A stretch of DNA of 64,000 nucleotides, taken from NCBI GenBank assembly GCA_017619335.1, contig JAFZSP010000034.1, positions 1 to 64,000 on the forward strand, read 5' to 3'. This document shows, in pieces, positions 1 through 9,255 of the stretch. A program made the translations under genes and the position numbers. Position 1 is the stretch's first letter, and the number at the start of each line of letters is the position of its first letter. Below the pieces are notes generated by a model. It was given only the letters and a program-made list of their open reading frames with translations. It ran no database searches and was not told the origin of the DNA. This DNA comes from Bacteroidaceae bacterium. Lineage in GTDB: Bacteria; Bacteroidota; Bacteroidia; Bacteroidales; Bacteroidaceae.

Positions 1-138
1 CTAAGGGGACTTCTGCGTCTCATTTTCGAATTCCTTGGTCAGAAGCCCATCATGGGGCAATTATACAACAACGAGGTCAGCCTTGTACCTGTTTTTGCCT
101 GTCATAGACAATGGCACCTGAAAATAAATTAGCAAACC

Positions 139-531
139 CTATTTAGTTCCCTTTTTGGCATTGTCTGATAGCCAGGATGCAATCTCCATTCCTTTGCAAT
201 GGCCCATCGCAGGCTCAATATCTTCAAGGTTTGCTGTTAGCAACCAACTATCGCTGACAGACGAGGGGGTAATATCAATGACTCTTCCTGGCATATTTCG
301 AGCTTCCCACATTTCCTGCATAGCTTCAAGCCCAAGATATTTCCATGAAGATTCAACAACGATGTCAGCATTAGTAGCATCAATAACACGTTTCAGTTGG
401 GCCGCCGCCTCTGGATCAAAAAATGCACTAAACTTATCCTGCCAAGGTTTACCCTCGTGATACAGGAAGTTCTGGTAGTGTTCGGTATTCAGAACACCAT
501 CGAAATCAAGGAAGATTATCTTGTCTGTCAT
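139..531 (-). CDS. Small HAD-superfamily phosphatase-like protein, possibly truncated
   Basis: A 130-aa protein opening with HAD motif I (DFDGVLN, Asp9 and Asp11). An ESSW segment near residue 60 fits motif II, and the Lys of CKGMEIASWL near residue 113 fits motif III. It resembles the small HAD domains found in RNA-repair contexts, which usually run on to an acidic motif IV of the IDD type. That part is missing here: the frame stops right after the Lys region. It is the last gene of the minus-strand operon, 3 bp after the PLD gene. Metal-dependent phosphatase chemistry is expected for the family, but loss of motif IV could abolish it. The substrate is unknown. Confidence 0.7.
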   Translation of the reverse strand: MTDKIIFLDFDGVLNTEHYQNFLYHEGKPWQDKFSAFFDPEAAAQLKRVIDATNADIVVESSWKYLGLEAMQEMWEARNMPGRVIDITPSSVSDSWLLTANLEDIEPAMGHCKGMEIASWLSDNAKKGTK

Positions 532-534
532 GCA

Positions 535-1047
535 TTATGCAATTGGGTCTAAACAGACATCTTTACGTTTGCACGACTGGCAATGTTTACCTATCCACAC
601 ATCGTCGAACTGATTCATCGCCTGCTCTACAATTGTTGGATCATCCGTCAAGATGCCAGCTTCAAAATTGCGCGTGGATGATGCTTTCATGCCAAGTCCG
701 GCTCCGGTTAAATTAGCACTTCCGATATAGACTTCCTTGCAGTCAAATACAATAATCTTAAAGTGTACACGTGGGCAAAGAACCCTTTCCAACCTGTCAA
801 ACAATGTAGGATACTTATCAAAGTCCTCTCGAAAGTTCTGCCCTGGTTCCTTTGCATGAATGAGACGCACCTCAACACCCCTACGAATGAGCTGGGCGAT
901 AACCGCCAATAACGGCTTTACCTCTCCATCAACATTGATGTAGAGATCCTTTATGTCAGCGGTACCAATCCATAGCGTACGTTTCACAGACAGCATCCGT
1001 GAAATAACCTCTTGGTAGTGGGCGGTGTTGGAGATATAGATATGCAT
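535..1047 (-). CDS. PLD-family nuclease-like protein with single HKD motif
   Basis: A 170-aa protein with one phospholipase D signature: His95-x-Lys97-x4-Asp102 followed by GSAN at 109-112 and NLTGAGLG. Single-HKD proteins of this size (Nuc/BfiI type) normally act as homodimers, and many are nucleases rather than lipases. The C-terminus carries HCxxCx5C (His155, Cys156, Cys159, Cys165), which could bind a metal. The gene starts 1 bp after the preceding DUF262 gene ends and is followed 3 bp later by the HAD gene, so it is cotranscribed with them. A nuclease role in a defence operon is inference from family and context. Confidence 0.8.
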   Translation of the reverse strand: MHIYISNTAHYQEVISRMLSVKRTLWIGTADIKDLYINVDGEVKPLLAVIAQLIRRGVEVRLIHAKEPGQNFREDFDKYPTLFDRLERVLCPRVHFKIIVFDCKEVYIGSANLTGAGLGMKASSTRNFEAGILTDDPTIVEQAMNQFDDVWIGKHCQSCKRKDVCLDPIA

Positions 1048-1048
1048 A

Positions 1049-3364
1049 TTACAGTTTGACTAGATCTTTAACGAATTCCACTGCAACTTCAACAAGATCC
1101 ATATTCTCGGACTCAGACAAAATATTGTTTTCAATACCATATTTGGCTAATATGTGTTGCGGTATTTCAGGAGCAACTTCAATGTGCCAAGTTTTATTGT
1201 CAACAATCATCGATAAAACAACCTCATTACTATTCTTGATATATTTCAGATTTGCTTTTTCGCTATATATATTACAGTTTTGCAGCTTATTATGTCCGAA
1301 CATGTCTGAATCATATTCAATGAGCTTCCACAAGACAATTGAAGCTATAGGCTCTGTGTGGTATGCCAGTAACGGACTGCGGGAATATGATTTCAGCGCT
1401 ATCATGTCAAGATCATCCATGTCACCAATTACTGCAAAATAATAGTTCGAGTTTTCATCATCTTTCGCTTGCCAGTAACCTGCCGAGCGAAGGAATTCCT
1501 TATACTTAAGTGCATAGTATTTGAAATTGTGTATCGAAGGAATGTTTTGTAGACAATAATCCTCTATTGAGCAATCAGCATCTATGAATTTGCGTAATGC
1601 CATGGAAATATTCTCATGGTCGCGGGAGAATAGAATGTCCCAACGTCCTTCCTTTCCGAAAAAATATCGATCTCCATAAGAACACCATCCTATACGGAAT
1701 CCCTTATAGCCAGAAGCAACCAATATGCGTATTCTCTCAGCGTCTGTGGCATCCCTAAACTTTAGCACATTATTTATGATGATTTCTTTAGGGTAATCCT
1801 TAATAAAATTGAAAGCTCTTATATTGCCTCGGCAGTAAGACATGTCTTCCAACCAGCATATAACGTCTCGATTAGGTTCATCCAACTTTGACTTCTCTAC
1901 TAAAGCAGCATTTTTCCCTCCAAGACCTGTCATTGATTCAGACAAGGACTCTTTTACATCGATGGTTGTAGCAAGCGTTTCTATAATTTGGCTATATGTA
2001 GCGAACTCAGTGATACGTAGATTGGAAACAAGATTTACTTGTGACTGTATTAACTGGTTAGTATTAAGCAGTAAATTCCTGATTACACGGATATAACTTC
2101 TTAGCCCCGTAGTAACAGACACCATCTGATGTTTTATACAATACTTTATCAGCGCATAGAATAATGTTTTCTCATAGATATCAAAATCTTCATTCTCTTG
2201 GGGTAATATACAACGCTGAAAAAGGTTCAGCCTTCCCTTGCTGAAAAGACGTATTCTTGTGTCATTCACATCTTCATTACCATGTCTGAATAGTTCGTCA
2301 AAAAAAGTAGATTCTCTTTTGCCCACCTCCGAAACGAAGTCCAAAGCCGCGAAGAGACAATCAACATTGTCACGATTTTTGTAAACGGCATTGATTTGTT
2401 CTATCGTTCCGATATATTCAGAATCTGTGTTCCCTTGTTGCGAGAACACATGAGCGTAATAGAGAAGATGAGTAAGATAATGGAAGAATGACATAAAACA
2501 ACCATCAATTACGGGATATTCATTGCTTTCATCTTTTACATAATCCCAAAACAAATTAGCCCAATCATGTTCAATTTTATCTGTAAACTCAGATATCAGA
2601 AGAGCATCTTGATATGTGTCCTCTAAGAATTGTATGAACAATGCCTTCCAATGTTCAAATGTCGTTAACTCCTTGCCACGAGCATTCATTTTGATATATA
2701 ACCCATCTGTCAGACTATATTCGTCCATATCTAGACGGTCGAATGTGATTGATGAAGTAGAGTTTAGGGCATTTTCCAACATTTGATTAATGAATGGCAT
2801 AAATTCATCCTCTAACATGCTATTCATAGCTTCCAACATTGATATCATGTTGTTTATTGTTGGGTCATAATCCCAGTCATTTGAATACCATGAACAATCT
2901 GTTATAATCTCTCTAACTTTGCCGTTTGGGAGCTCCTCCAGTATAGTCTTTGTCAACTTATCGCAGAATGCAGCACTGCTTAGGCGGGTTTCATAGGAAA
3001 ATCCTTCTAAATGACCGAGGTATTTAATTTTCTCATCATTTTCCAAATTGGATTTGCTAATGAGAATCCAATGAAGTAAGAAAAGTGTAGTTAGGCGTTG
3101 TTGTCCATCGAGTGGGATGAAAAAATTCTTTCCACCTAGTATTTCCTTGTTCTGAATAGAAGAACCATATATGAAATCCACATGATAGGCGGTACCTCTC
3201 TTTAAGGCATTCATTAAAAGGCGAATAAACTCTTGCCTCTTCTCCAATTTATGCTTGTCTGTGAAGTCGTGTCCTTGCACATAATCACGCTGTATCAAAG
3301 GAATTCGTATAGAATACTCTTTTACAAATTCCATGAATGTATATCTTGTTTTTGGGCTACTCAT
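1049..3364 (-). CDS. DUF262-domain protein without visible HNH motif
   Basis: A 771-aa protein. The N-terminus shows the DUF262 (ParB/GmrSD-type) signatures IPLIQRDYVQG near residue 20 and LDGQQRLTT near residue 85. DUF262 proteins include the nucleotide-dependent parts of GmrSD and SspE restriction systems. The remaining ~650 residues are mainly helical and show no EHIxPQ/HNH motif, unlike the neighbouring DUF262 protein. It lies 14 bp downstream of that gene and 1 bp upstream of the PLD nuclease gene. It is probably the sensing or regulatory partner of a restriction-like complex. The family call is firm and the partner role is inference. Confidence 0.85.
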   Translation of the reverse strand: MSSPKTRYTFMEFVKEYSIRIPLIQRDYVQGHDFTDKHKLEKRQEFIRLLMNALKRGTAYHVDFIYGSSIQNKEILGGKNFFIPLDGQQRLTTLFLLHWILISKSNLENDEKIKYLGHLEGFSYETRLSSAAFCDKLTKTILEELPNGKVREIITDCSWYSNDWDYDPTINNMISMLEAMNSMLEDEFMPFINQMLENALNSTSSITFDRLDMDEYSLTDGLYIKMNARGKELTTFEHWKALFIQFLEDTYQDALLISEFTDKIEHDWANLFWDYVKDESNEYPVIDGCFMSFFHYLTHLLYYAHVFSQQGNTDSEYIGTIEQINAVYKNRDNVDCLFAALDFVSEVGKRESTFFDELFRHGNEDVNDTRIRLFSKGRLNLFQRCILPQENEDFDIYEKTLFYALIKYCIKHQMVSVTTGLRSYIRVIRNLLLNTNQLIQSQVNLVSNLRITEFATYSQIIETLATTIDVKESLSESMTGLGGKNAALVEKSKLDEPNRDVICWLEDMSYCRGNIRAFNFIKDYPKEIIINNVLKFRDATDAERIRILVASGYKGFRIGWCSYGDRYFFGKEGRWDILFSRDHENISMALRKFIDADCSIEDYCLQNIPSIHNFKYYALKYKEFLRSAGYWQAKDDENSNYYFAVIGDMDDLDMIALKSYSRSPLLAYHTEPIASIVLWKLIEYDSDMFGHNKLQNCNIYSEKANLKYIKNSNEVVLSMIVDNKTWHIEVAPEIPQHILAKYGIENNILSESENMDLVEVAVEFVKDLVKL

Positions 3365-3378
3365 ATCGCAAATTTGAT

Positions 3379-5265
3379 TTAATTTGTATATTCTTCATAA
3401 ACGCGTTTAATTTCGCTAAAGTACGCACTACGATCAACATCTGTCCAGTATTTCATATCAGATGGTGACGACGTAAAGGCTTTGTTGAAAACCATTTTGG
3501 TTGCTATAGGCACTAATACAGGATTCTCTTTATCATGGCTTTCACGCTCTTTGAGAATTTCTCTCTTTTTATCAATTAGATAATTTTGCAGCGCGGCATT
3601 AGTGTCTTTGTCGACTAATGCCATATTCTGGATGGTATGCATCAGTGTTTCATCAATCTTCGCAAATTCATTGAAATATGCGTCAATTGCCGTTACTGCC
3701 TTTTGACAAATAATTCTGTTGCAGTCTTCGTCAAACCATTTACTGTCTTTCTCCATTTCTTTCTCAGCATTCCTTAAGATGTCCAAATGTTCTTTCACTT
3801 GATCATCTTTGTCTATTCGAATCAGCTCCTGTTCTTTTCGATGAAACCAATTACATAGTTCGTCAAATGCGATACCATCGAGTGAAAGGTTCTGAGGGTG
3901 TATATGCTCTAAACTTGTTGTTTTGCATTTATGAAACAGATGAAATGGAAAACACATGCGTTCATTGAGATCATGAAGGGATATGTCCACATTCAATAAT
4001 AGAAGTATTCGGATTAGGTCTGGATTGCACTCATTGTAACAGATTTCATGGAGCATATATTTCCGGCCTTTATCAGCTTCACTTCTGTACATGATACTTT
4101 TTTCATTAATTGTACTAGATATTTTAACTTCCTTGCCTACTAGGGCTTTCAGACGATTGGTGAATGCTGTTTTTGGAAGTGAAATATAAGTTTGATATAG
4201 GTCGAAAATGAGGTTTGCAAAATCTTTTTCTTTAGCTTTTTTGTTCTTAAGCTTGAATAGAGATACGTATAGACCCACCAAATGATACCATTGGTGATTA
4301 CTATACCAATTGGTAATCACCACATAAGAGTCTTGTAGTTTTTCCCATAATGCATCAACAGCCTTACCCCACTGTTTAGGATTTTCTCCAATATAGTTGT
4401 TAATTACACGATAATTGTAATCATTGCCTTCAGCCACTTTTTCCTCTAATTGAGAGTTCTCAGCAAGAAGGCGGCGGACAACAAAAGATAAGAGAATATC
4501 TATGTGAGAACTGTAGTCCATTGCACCAAGCATTCCCCATAAAAATGGGTTTTGTAAGGTTTTCTCCATAATGTCCCATTCGCAAGAACGAGAAAAAGCT
4601 ATTTGCTTGCGTAAAATTTTCTCACTGTCGGGATAATGGTCGCATTGAAAAAACAAAGCCTTAATTAGTTCTGTACTTGTTAAGCCTGTCTTTCCATAAT
4701 TGAGGCGATTAAAAATGTCTACAGATTCCATGTTTGAACCATATAATTTTTTAGTCTCCTCGTCGATATCGTACCATATAACCCTCACATCATGCTCATT
4801 ATGGTCTTGATTTGGGCAAAGGACTTCTGCGATTTGAGCTTTAGTCATTGCCCCATGTTGCTTGAACCAATTAGAGATAGTATTGTTCGCACGTTCAATA
4901 AAATAGTCATCTATGGGCGTATCCTTACGTTCATATTCTATTGTGTAAATTTGTGATATGATGTCTTCAGGTAACATCTCCTTTATTTGATCGAAGATGA
5001 GCCGCAAAGTCGTTAGACGCTGTTGACCGTCAATAAGGTCATAGACGGATACTCCAGCATTCCGACTTAGTTCCTGGTTTATCGTGACTACTACAGGTTG
5101 CAGGCAATAGAAACTTTTATTTTCGGAGGAGGAATGTTTGAATTCAATCAAGTCTGAAAGCAGGTCTTCAATCTGCTTTTTTTCCCATCGATAGCCTCTT
5201 TGATATGATGGAATGTTGAATTTATAATTAAACAAATCAACAAAGTGTCTTATTGTAAATGCCAT
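3379..5265 (-). CDS. DUF262-DUF1524 (GmrSD-like) protein
   Basis: A 628-aa protein with two recognisable parts. The N-terminus has the DUF262 motifs IPSYQRGYRW (residues 18-27) and DLIDGQQRLTT (76-86). Near residue 450, SLEHIHPQN matches the DUF1524 HNH-nuclease signature. This is the layout of GmrSD and SspE, in which DUF262 handles the nucleotide and modification signal and DUF1524 cuts DNA. The gene is followed 14 bp later by the second DUF262 gene. The 77-bp gap upstream is the largest in the operon. A modification-dependent or phage-sensing nuclease is the likely role. Which DNA it recognises cannot be read from sequence. Confidence 0.88.
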   Translation of the reverse strand: MAFTIRHFVDLFNYKFNIPSYQRGYRWEKKQIEDLLSDLIEFKHSSSENKSFYCLQPVVVTINQELSRNAGVSVYDLIDGQQRLTTLRLIFDQIKEMLPEDIISQIYTIEYERKDTPIDDYFIERANNTISNWFKQHGAMTKAQIAEVLCPNQDHNEHDVRVIWYDIDEETKKLYGSNMESVDIFNRLNYGKTGLTSTELIKALFFQCDHYPDSEKILRKQIAFSRSCEWDIMEKTLQNPFLWGMLGAMDYSSHIDILLSFVVRRLLAENSQLEEKVAEGNDYNYRVINNYIGENPKQWGKAVDALWEKLQDSYVVITNWYSNHQWYHLVGLYVSLFKLKNKKAKEKDFANLIFDLYQTYISLPKTAFTNRLKALVGKEVKISSTINEKSIMYRSEADKGRKYMLHEICYNECNPDLIRILLLLNVDISLHDLNERMCFPFHLFHKCKTTSLEHIHPQNLSLDGIAFDELCNWFHRKEQELIRIDKDDQVKEHLDILRNAEKEMEKDSKWFDEDCNRIICQKAVTAIDAYFNEFAKIDETLMHTIQNMALVDKDTNAALQNYLIDKKREILKERESHDKENPVLVPIATKMVFNKAFTSSPSDMKYWTDVDRSAYFSEIKRVYEEYTN

Positions 5266-5342
5266 TTTATGATTATAATCTTATTATGTTTCTTCTGTGT
5301 ATCTCTCATGCGATTCTAGCATAACTTTCAGCGTCAGCAAAT

Positions 5343-6371
5343 TCATGGTTGTAATTCTTTGAACTTGTCTTCAAGATAAGTTATCCAGTTTCCGTCATAT
5401 TCAACTGGATAGAAGGCACGCTCAAATGGCTCTTTGTCCATGTCGTAGGTGATGACTTCCACTTTCTCACTAAGTAGCTCATTCACCTTCTTATACGGAA
5501 GATTACGACCCCATTCTTTTTCTTCCTTCAACTGTCTTATATATTCATCAATGTCGATGAAGCAATCATGCTTTACCGGCATTTCCCCAGCGAGACAATC
5601 AAGCGTTACTTTCAAAACGTAATCACCTTTCTCATAGAAACGGAAGGATCCATTGCCACCAACCACATGGGCACCTGATGGGATTTCACCTTTCTTCACT
5701 CCTTGAATGACACCTGTATTGGCGTCGTAAGAAACTTCTACTTTTGCCTTGGTTTTCCACGACTTGAATTTATGAGTGCCATCATTGTTATAGGGACATG
5801 AGGATTCACACATTAGTAGGAATCTTTGCGGATTTTCCTCAACAGCCTTTATCGCTTTAATTACCGCATCCCCCCAATTTTCCCACCTGACGGCTGTGGG
5901 ATAATAATCTCTGCGTTTATTTTGGATAAAACCATATTCAGAAGGCTTGGCTTCCTTTCTTATCATGAACGACTTATAGTGGCCATTAACGTTGAGGTTG
6001 AACTTTGTCCGTATCTCATTTTTCTCTGGCTCATCCATTGGCTTAAAGGTAATCTCCATCACGAATTTATCTACCTTTACGTAGACCCCAAAAGAATTAC
6101 CAAAAGGCTCAAAATATTCCAATTCGATGGGACCCAATTGTTTGTTCCCCAATACAAAGTCATGGAATAAGTTATACTGTTGCCGCAGCTTGTCAATTTC
6201 TTTACACTCTGCAATCAGCCTTTCTGCCAGTTCAATGGTCTTTTGGCATTTGGCCTTCTCCTCTTCAGGGCAAGTCAAAAGATAACTATCGAGCTTTGGC
6301 TTAACGGCGAGTAGCTTCTCACTATTATAGCCAAAGTGTAAGATGCGGTCAAATTCTTCTAGTGCATTCAT
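5343..6371 (-). CDS. Unrecognised 342-aa protein of putative defence operon
   Basis: I do not recognise this family. Residues 35-70 are charged and helical (likely short coiled coil, EEEKAKCQKTIELAERLI). The rest alternates beta-rich stretches with many aromatic and Lys/Glu residues, and there is no signal peptide or membrane segment, so it is probably cytoplasmic. The gene lies 30 bp downstream of the exonuclease gene and 77 bp upstream of the DUF262-DUF1524 gene, on the same strand, which ties it to the operon. An effector, a specificity factor or an inhibitor are all possible. Confidence 0.75.
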   Translation of the reverse strand: MNALEEFDRILHFGYNSEKLLAVKPKLDSYLLTCPEEEKAKCQKTIELAERLIAECKEIDKLRQQYNLFHDFVLGNKQLGPIELEYFEPFGNSFGVYVKVDKFVMEITFKPMDEPEKNEIRTKFNLNVNGHYKSFMIRKEAKPSEYGFIQNKRRDYYPTAVRWENWGDAVIKAIKAVEENPQRFLLMCESSCPYNNDGTHKFKSWKTKAKVEVSYDANTGVIQGVKKGEIPSGAHVVGGNGSFRFYEKGDYVLKVTLDCLAGEMPVKHDCFIDIDEYIRQLKEEKEWGRNLPYKKVNELLSEKVEVITYDMDKEPFERAFYPVEYDGNWITYLEDKFKELQP

Positions 6372-6401
6372 ACTCCTTATATTTTTGGTGGGTTATGTTT
6401 T

Positions 6402-6893
6402 TTATAGAATCTCTCTCGCAATCCAAGCACAGGCTTCTGCATCAGCAAGTGCATGGTGATGGTTTTCCAACTGATATCCGCAGGCGGCTGCCACAGTATG
6501 TAGCTGATGGTTTTCCAACTCCGGAAGCTTACACCTTGAAGCGGCAAGCGTATCGTGGAACTCATAATCGGGATAGTCCATCTGATATACGCGGAACACA
6601 GCCTTTAGGCATCCTTCGTCAAATGGACGGTTGTGTGCCACGAGCGGTAAGCCCTTAATCAGTGGCTCTATCTGTGCCCACACCTTGGGGAACACGGGAG
6701 CATCATCTATGTCCTGACAGCAGAGACCATGAACTTGGCTACACCAATAGTTGTAGTAGTTCGGCTCAGGCTGAATCAGAGAGTAGAAAGAATCAACAAT
6801 CTCCCCGCCACGGACTATGACGATTCCAACAGAGCAAACAGAACTACGCTCATTGTTGGCAGTCTCAAAATCTATTGCTGCAAAATCTTTCAT
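6402..6893 (-). CDS. DEDDh 3'-5' exonuclease (DnaQ-like)
   Basis: A 163-aa stand-alone exonuclease domain. ExoI is AIDFET with Asp8 and Glu10. ExoII is VAHNRPFDEGCL with Asp92. ExoIII is HHALADAEA with His146 and Asp151. All four acidic residues and the general-base His of the DEDDh class are present, so activity is expected. It lacks other Pol III epsilon regions and lies between two unrecognised genes in the defence-like operon, so a role in processing or degrading nucleic acid there is more likely than replication proofreading. Confidence 0.88.
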   Translation of the reverse strand: MKDFAAIDFETANNERSSVCSVGIVIVRGGEIVDSFYSLIQPEPNYYNYWCSQVHGLCCQDIDDAPVFPKVWAQIEPLIKGLPLVAHNRPFDEGCLKAVFRVYQMDYPDYEFHDTLAASRCKLPELENHQLHTVAAACGYQLENHHHALADAEACAWIAREIL

Positions 6894-6941
6894 TTTTGAT
6901 TCCGATTATTATCAATTGATTTACCTTATTTGCTTATTTTT

Positions 6942-8000
6942 TCAATCTCTGCCTATCATATCATACCCTGCGATTTTGTTAAGAATCCAAAATGGCAGAA
7001 TGACATTAGGAATCTTGTACTCATACCAGCTCCAAAATTGCAAAGCCACTTTCTGTTCCATGATTTTACTAATAGACAAAGCTTTTCTGAAATCACAGAG
7101 GACAAATGTTTTATCTGGCTCATTATGAGCATTGAAGAGAAAGACGTCAAAGGAGGTTTTTATGGCCTCTATGAGATTCTCACAAATGGATATTTCTAAT
7201 GCTATATCACACTCTTCCCCAGAGAAATCATCGGGTATGTTATCTGCATATACATCTCTTGTTTCTTCACCATTTTCGTCTTCGCAAGGTTCGCCAACAA
7301 AATAGCATAATACATCATTCTCTCGCAAAACTTCTGAGATGTCTTCATACGCAAGCTGTCGGCCTTTTATTGAAGGCTTATAGCCATCAGCAAAGGTAGG
7401 ATTACTCTTTGCTTGTGAAGCTCTTTCAATAACTTCGACCCGGCTTATGCCATAAGGAACATACTGATCAGTTGGCCAATAGAGCTTTTCTATAGCAAAC
7501 TCATTAAACATAGATTGCGTAAGACCGGAGAAAACCGTTCCTTCTTTGTGCATCTCGCCATTTCTTTCAAACTGTACATCGCAATTATCACCAGCGAGTC
7601 CAGGAACTTCACAATCGCCGAAATAACGCACAAATGATGTATAACCTTTGTACGTTACCACATCACCCGTGAAGATTTCCTGATAATGGTCATCTTTATA
7701 CCTCGTATCCACTCCTGCAAATATTACTGGTACAACAGACCACATAGTATTAGGCATTTCTGAGGGACGATGGAATTTAGTATATTCCATTTTCTTTGTC
7801 CAAAGCAACATTACGTCACCTTCGAAAGTAAATTCTCCAAAGTATGCGTAATCATAGGTTCCAAGTGGACTGACAAATCTCACCCTTCTATTGTCAAGGA
7901 CAGCCTTTAATGCAGCACGTTCAGAAGACATGTAGATTTCTCTATTATACCTTTGGCATAACTCTTTAATGCCACGGAAGCTGAACTTATTATATCCCAT
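6942..8000 (-). CDS. Unrecognised 352-aa protein with weak YopX-like segment
   Basis: No confident family. Around residues 110-165 the pattern EIFTGDVVTYKGYTSFVRYF resembles the beta-rich core of phage YopX proteins, but the match is weak. The rest is acidic and aromatic-rich, with no signal peptide or membrane segment. The 5' end overlaps the 3' end of the WYL regulator gene by 11 bp, so the two are almost certainly translationally coupled. As the first gene after the regulator, it may be a sensor or an effector. Confidence 0.72.
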   Translation of the reverse strand: MGYNKFSFRGIKELCQRYNREIYMSSERAALKAVLDNRRVRFVSPLGTYDYAYFGEFTFEGDVMLLWTKKMEYTKFHRPSEMPNTMWSVVPVIFAGVDTRYKDDHYQEIFTGDVVTYKGYTSFVRYFGDCEVPGLAGDNCDVQFERNGEMHKEGTVFSGLTQSMFNEFAIEKLYWPTDQYVPYGISRVEVIERASQAKSNPTFADGYKPSIKGRQLAYEDISEVLRENDVLCYFVGEPCEDENGEETRDVYADNIPDDFSGEECDIALEISICENLIEAIKTSFDVFLFNAHNEPDKTFVLCDFRKALSISKIMEQKVALQFWSWYEYKIPNVILPFWILNKIAGYDMIGRD

Positions 8001-8937
8001 ACTGACTATTTTTGTATTTGTTCCACATTCTTTTAATCTTTCCGGCTATCTCTTTACGGAGCCAAAGTGGTTCAAGCACTTCTACGTCCTCTCCATTCCA
8101 AAGCAACTCCTGTTGAAAGTCGAACTCGGGCCGGAGATTAAAGGTGAAGATACTGTATTCCTCGTTGCGCTCAATCTCTTTTTGAGACTCGTGCATCTGA
8201 AGGTCACGAATATAGTTTGCCTGACCCGCAGATACTTTTATCTTGACAGGCTGTATCTTAACAGACTGTTCTGCGATGATGCCAAAACATCCGTCGAAGA
8301 AATCCTTCGCTGTCCAGCCCTTTGGCATATCAAATGTTTCTTCAGAAATATGAAGATCCTTGATTCGGTCAAGGGAGTAGATGCGTGGCCCTTTCTCATA
8401 ATAATAAGAATAGGTACTACGTGCTACCATGTACCACCGTTGACGGAACAGCTTCACGCAGTATGGCTGTACGTCAAAGTTGTTTTCTTCATCCTTCCAG
8501 TAACTGTGATATGTAATGTTTAGCACACGATTCTCCTTCATGGCATCGATGATAGACTGCAGATACTCCTGTCCCGATGGCACATACTCCAGGATGATTC
8601 GGTCTTTGATGTTCTGGCTGTTGGCTAAGGCATTACTTACGCAGAATGTGTTGTAAAGCCAGGAACGGAGGCCGTTTTTGCTGATGTCCTCCTCATTGTC
8701 GATATAATAGCGGTATTCGCCTCGATTCTCATTGGCAATGTTGATACCAAACATATCCCAGATGACATACCGCCAGTTATCGAAGGTTCGTTTGGGAATC
8801 TCCACACCTCTGCTGATGTCATCATCGAGCCATTTCTCATTCAGTTCTTTGAACGAGATTGTCTTGGCGCGATAGATAGTCTCTATCACCCAGACATATT
8901 TGCTTATCAAGCTTTGTCCTCTATCGTTTTTAATCAT
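7990..8937 (-). CDS. WYL-domain transcriptional regulator of the operon
   Basis: An HTH-WYL-WCX type regulator of 315 aa from the ATG at 8937. The N-terminal ~90 residues form the DNA-binding part. The WYL region around residues 140-240 includes LNITYHSYW and FRQRWYMVARSTYSYYYEKGPRIYSLDRI. A C-terminal WCX-like region follows. WYL proteins sense nucleic acid or nucleotide ligands, and several (BrxR, CapW) repress phage-defence operons. A longer reading from TTG at 8958 is possible, but that codon lies inside the TATCTTTG -7 box, so the ATG is the better start. Overlap with the next gene and divergence from the GH97 gene place it at the head of the eight-gene operon. Confidence 0.88.
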   Translation of the reverse strand: MIKNDRGQSLISKYVWVIETIYRAKTISFKELNEKWLDDDISRGVEIPKRTFDNWRYVIWDMFGINIANENRGEYRYYIDNEEDISKNGLRSWLYNTFCVSNALANSQNIKDRIILEYVPSGQEYLQSIIDAMKENRVLNITYHSYWKDEENNFDVQPYCVKLFRQRWYMVARSTYSYYYEKGPRIYSLDRIKDLHISEETFDMPKGWTAKDFFDGCFGIIAEQSVKIQPVKIKVSAGQANYIRDLQMHESQKEIERNEEYSIFTFNLRPEFDFQQELLWNGEDVEVLEPLWLRKEIAGKIKRMWNKYKNSQYGI

Positions 8938-8955
8938 GATGATTGAATTTTGCTG

Positions 8956-8963
8956 CAAAGATA
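8956..8963 (-). promoter_or_regulatory. -7 box of the defence-like operon
   Basis: On the minus strand this reads TATCTTTG, a perfect match to the Bacteroidota TAnnTTTG -7 element, 18 bp before the ATG at 8937. I see no convincing TTG at the usual 19-21 bp upstream, as might be expected of a regulated promoter. The leader would be only about 10 nt. Confidence 0.6.
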
Positions 8964-9255
8964 GGGCGAGGGTACGCCAATCCGTGGCAGAGGTTGCAAA
9001 AATAATGATAATTCCTCGAATATTTTGCTGAAATCACAAAAAATGCTTCATTTCTCATCCATTTTAACTGTTTTTTCGCAAAAAGAGGCAGAAAACAATT
9101 AAGGTTATAAGGTTATGAGGTTAAAGATTGTTATTATCAATACTTTGATGTACAAATACCACCTTAAAACCAATTAGCGAATAGACCTTAAACCTTATAG
9201 CCTCAACGAAACTGGAGCTTGCGAAAGTGGAGTTAATAGTTTTTAACGGAGAAAA

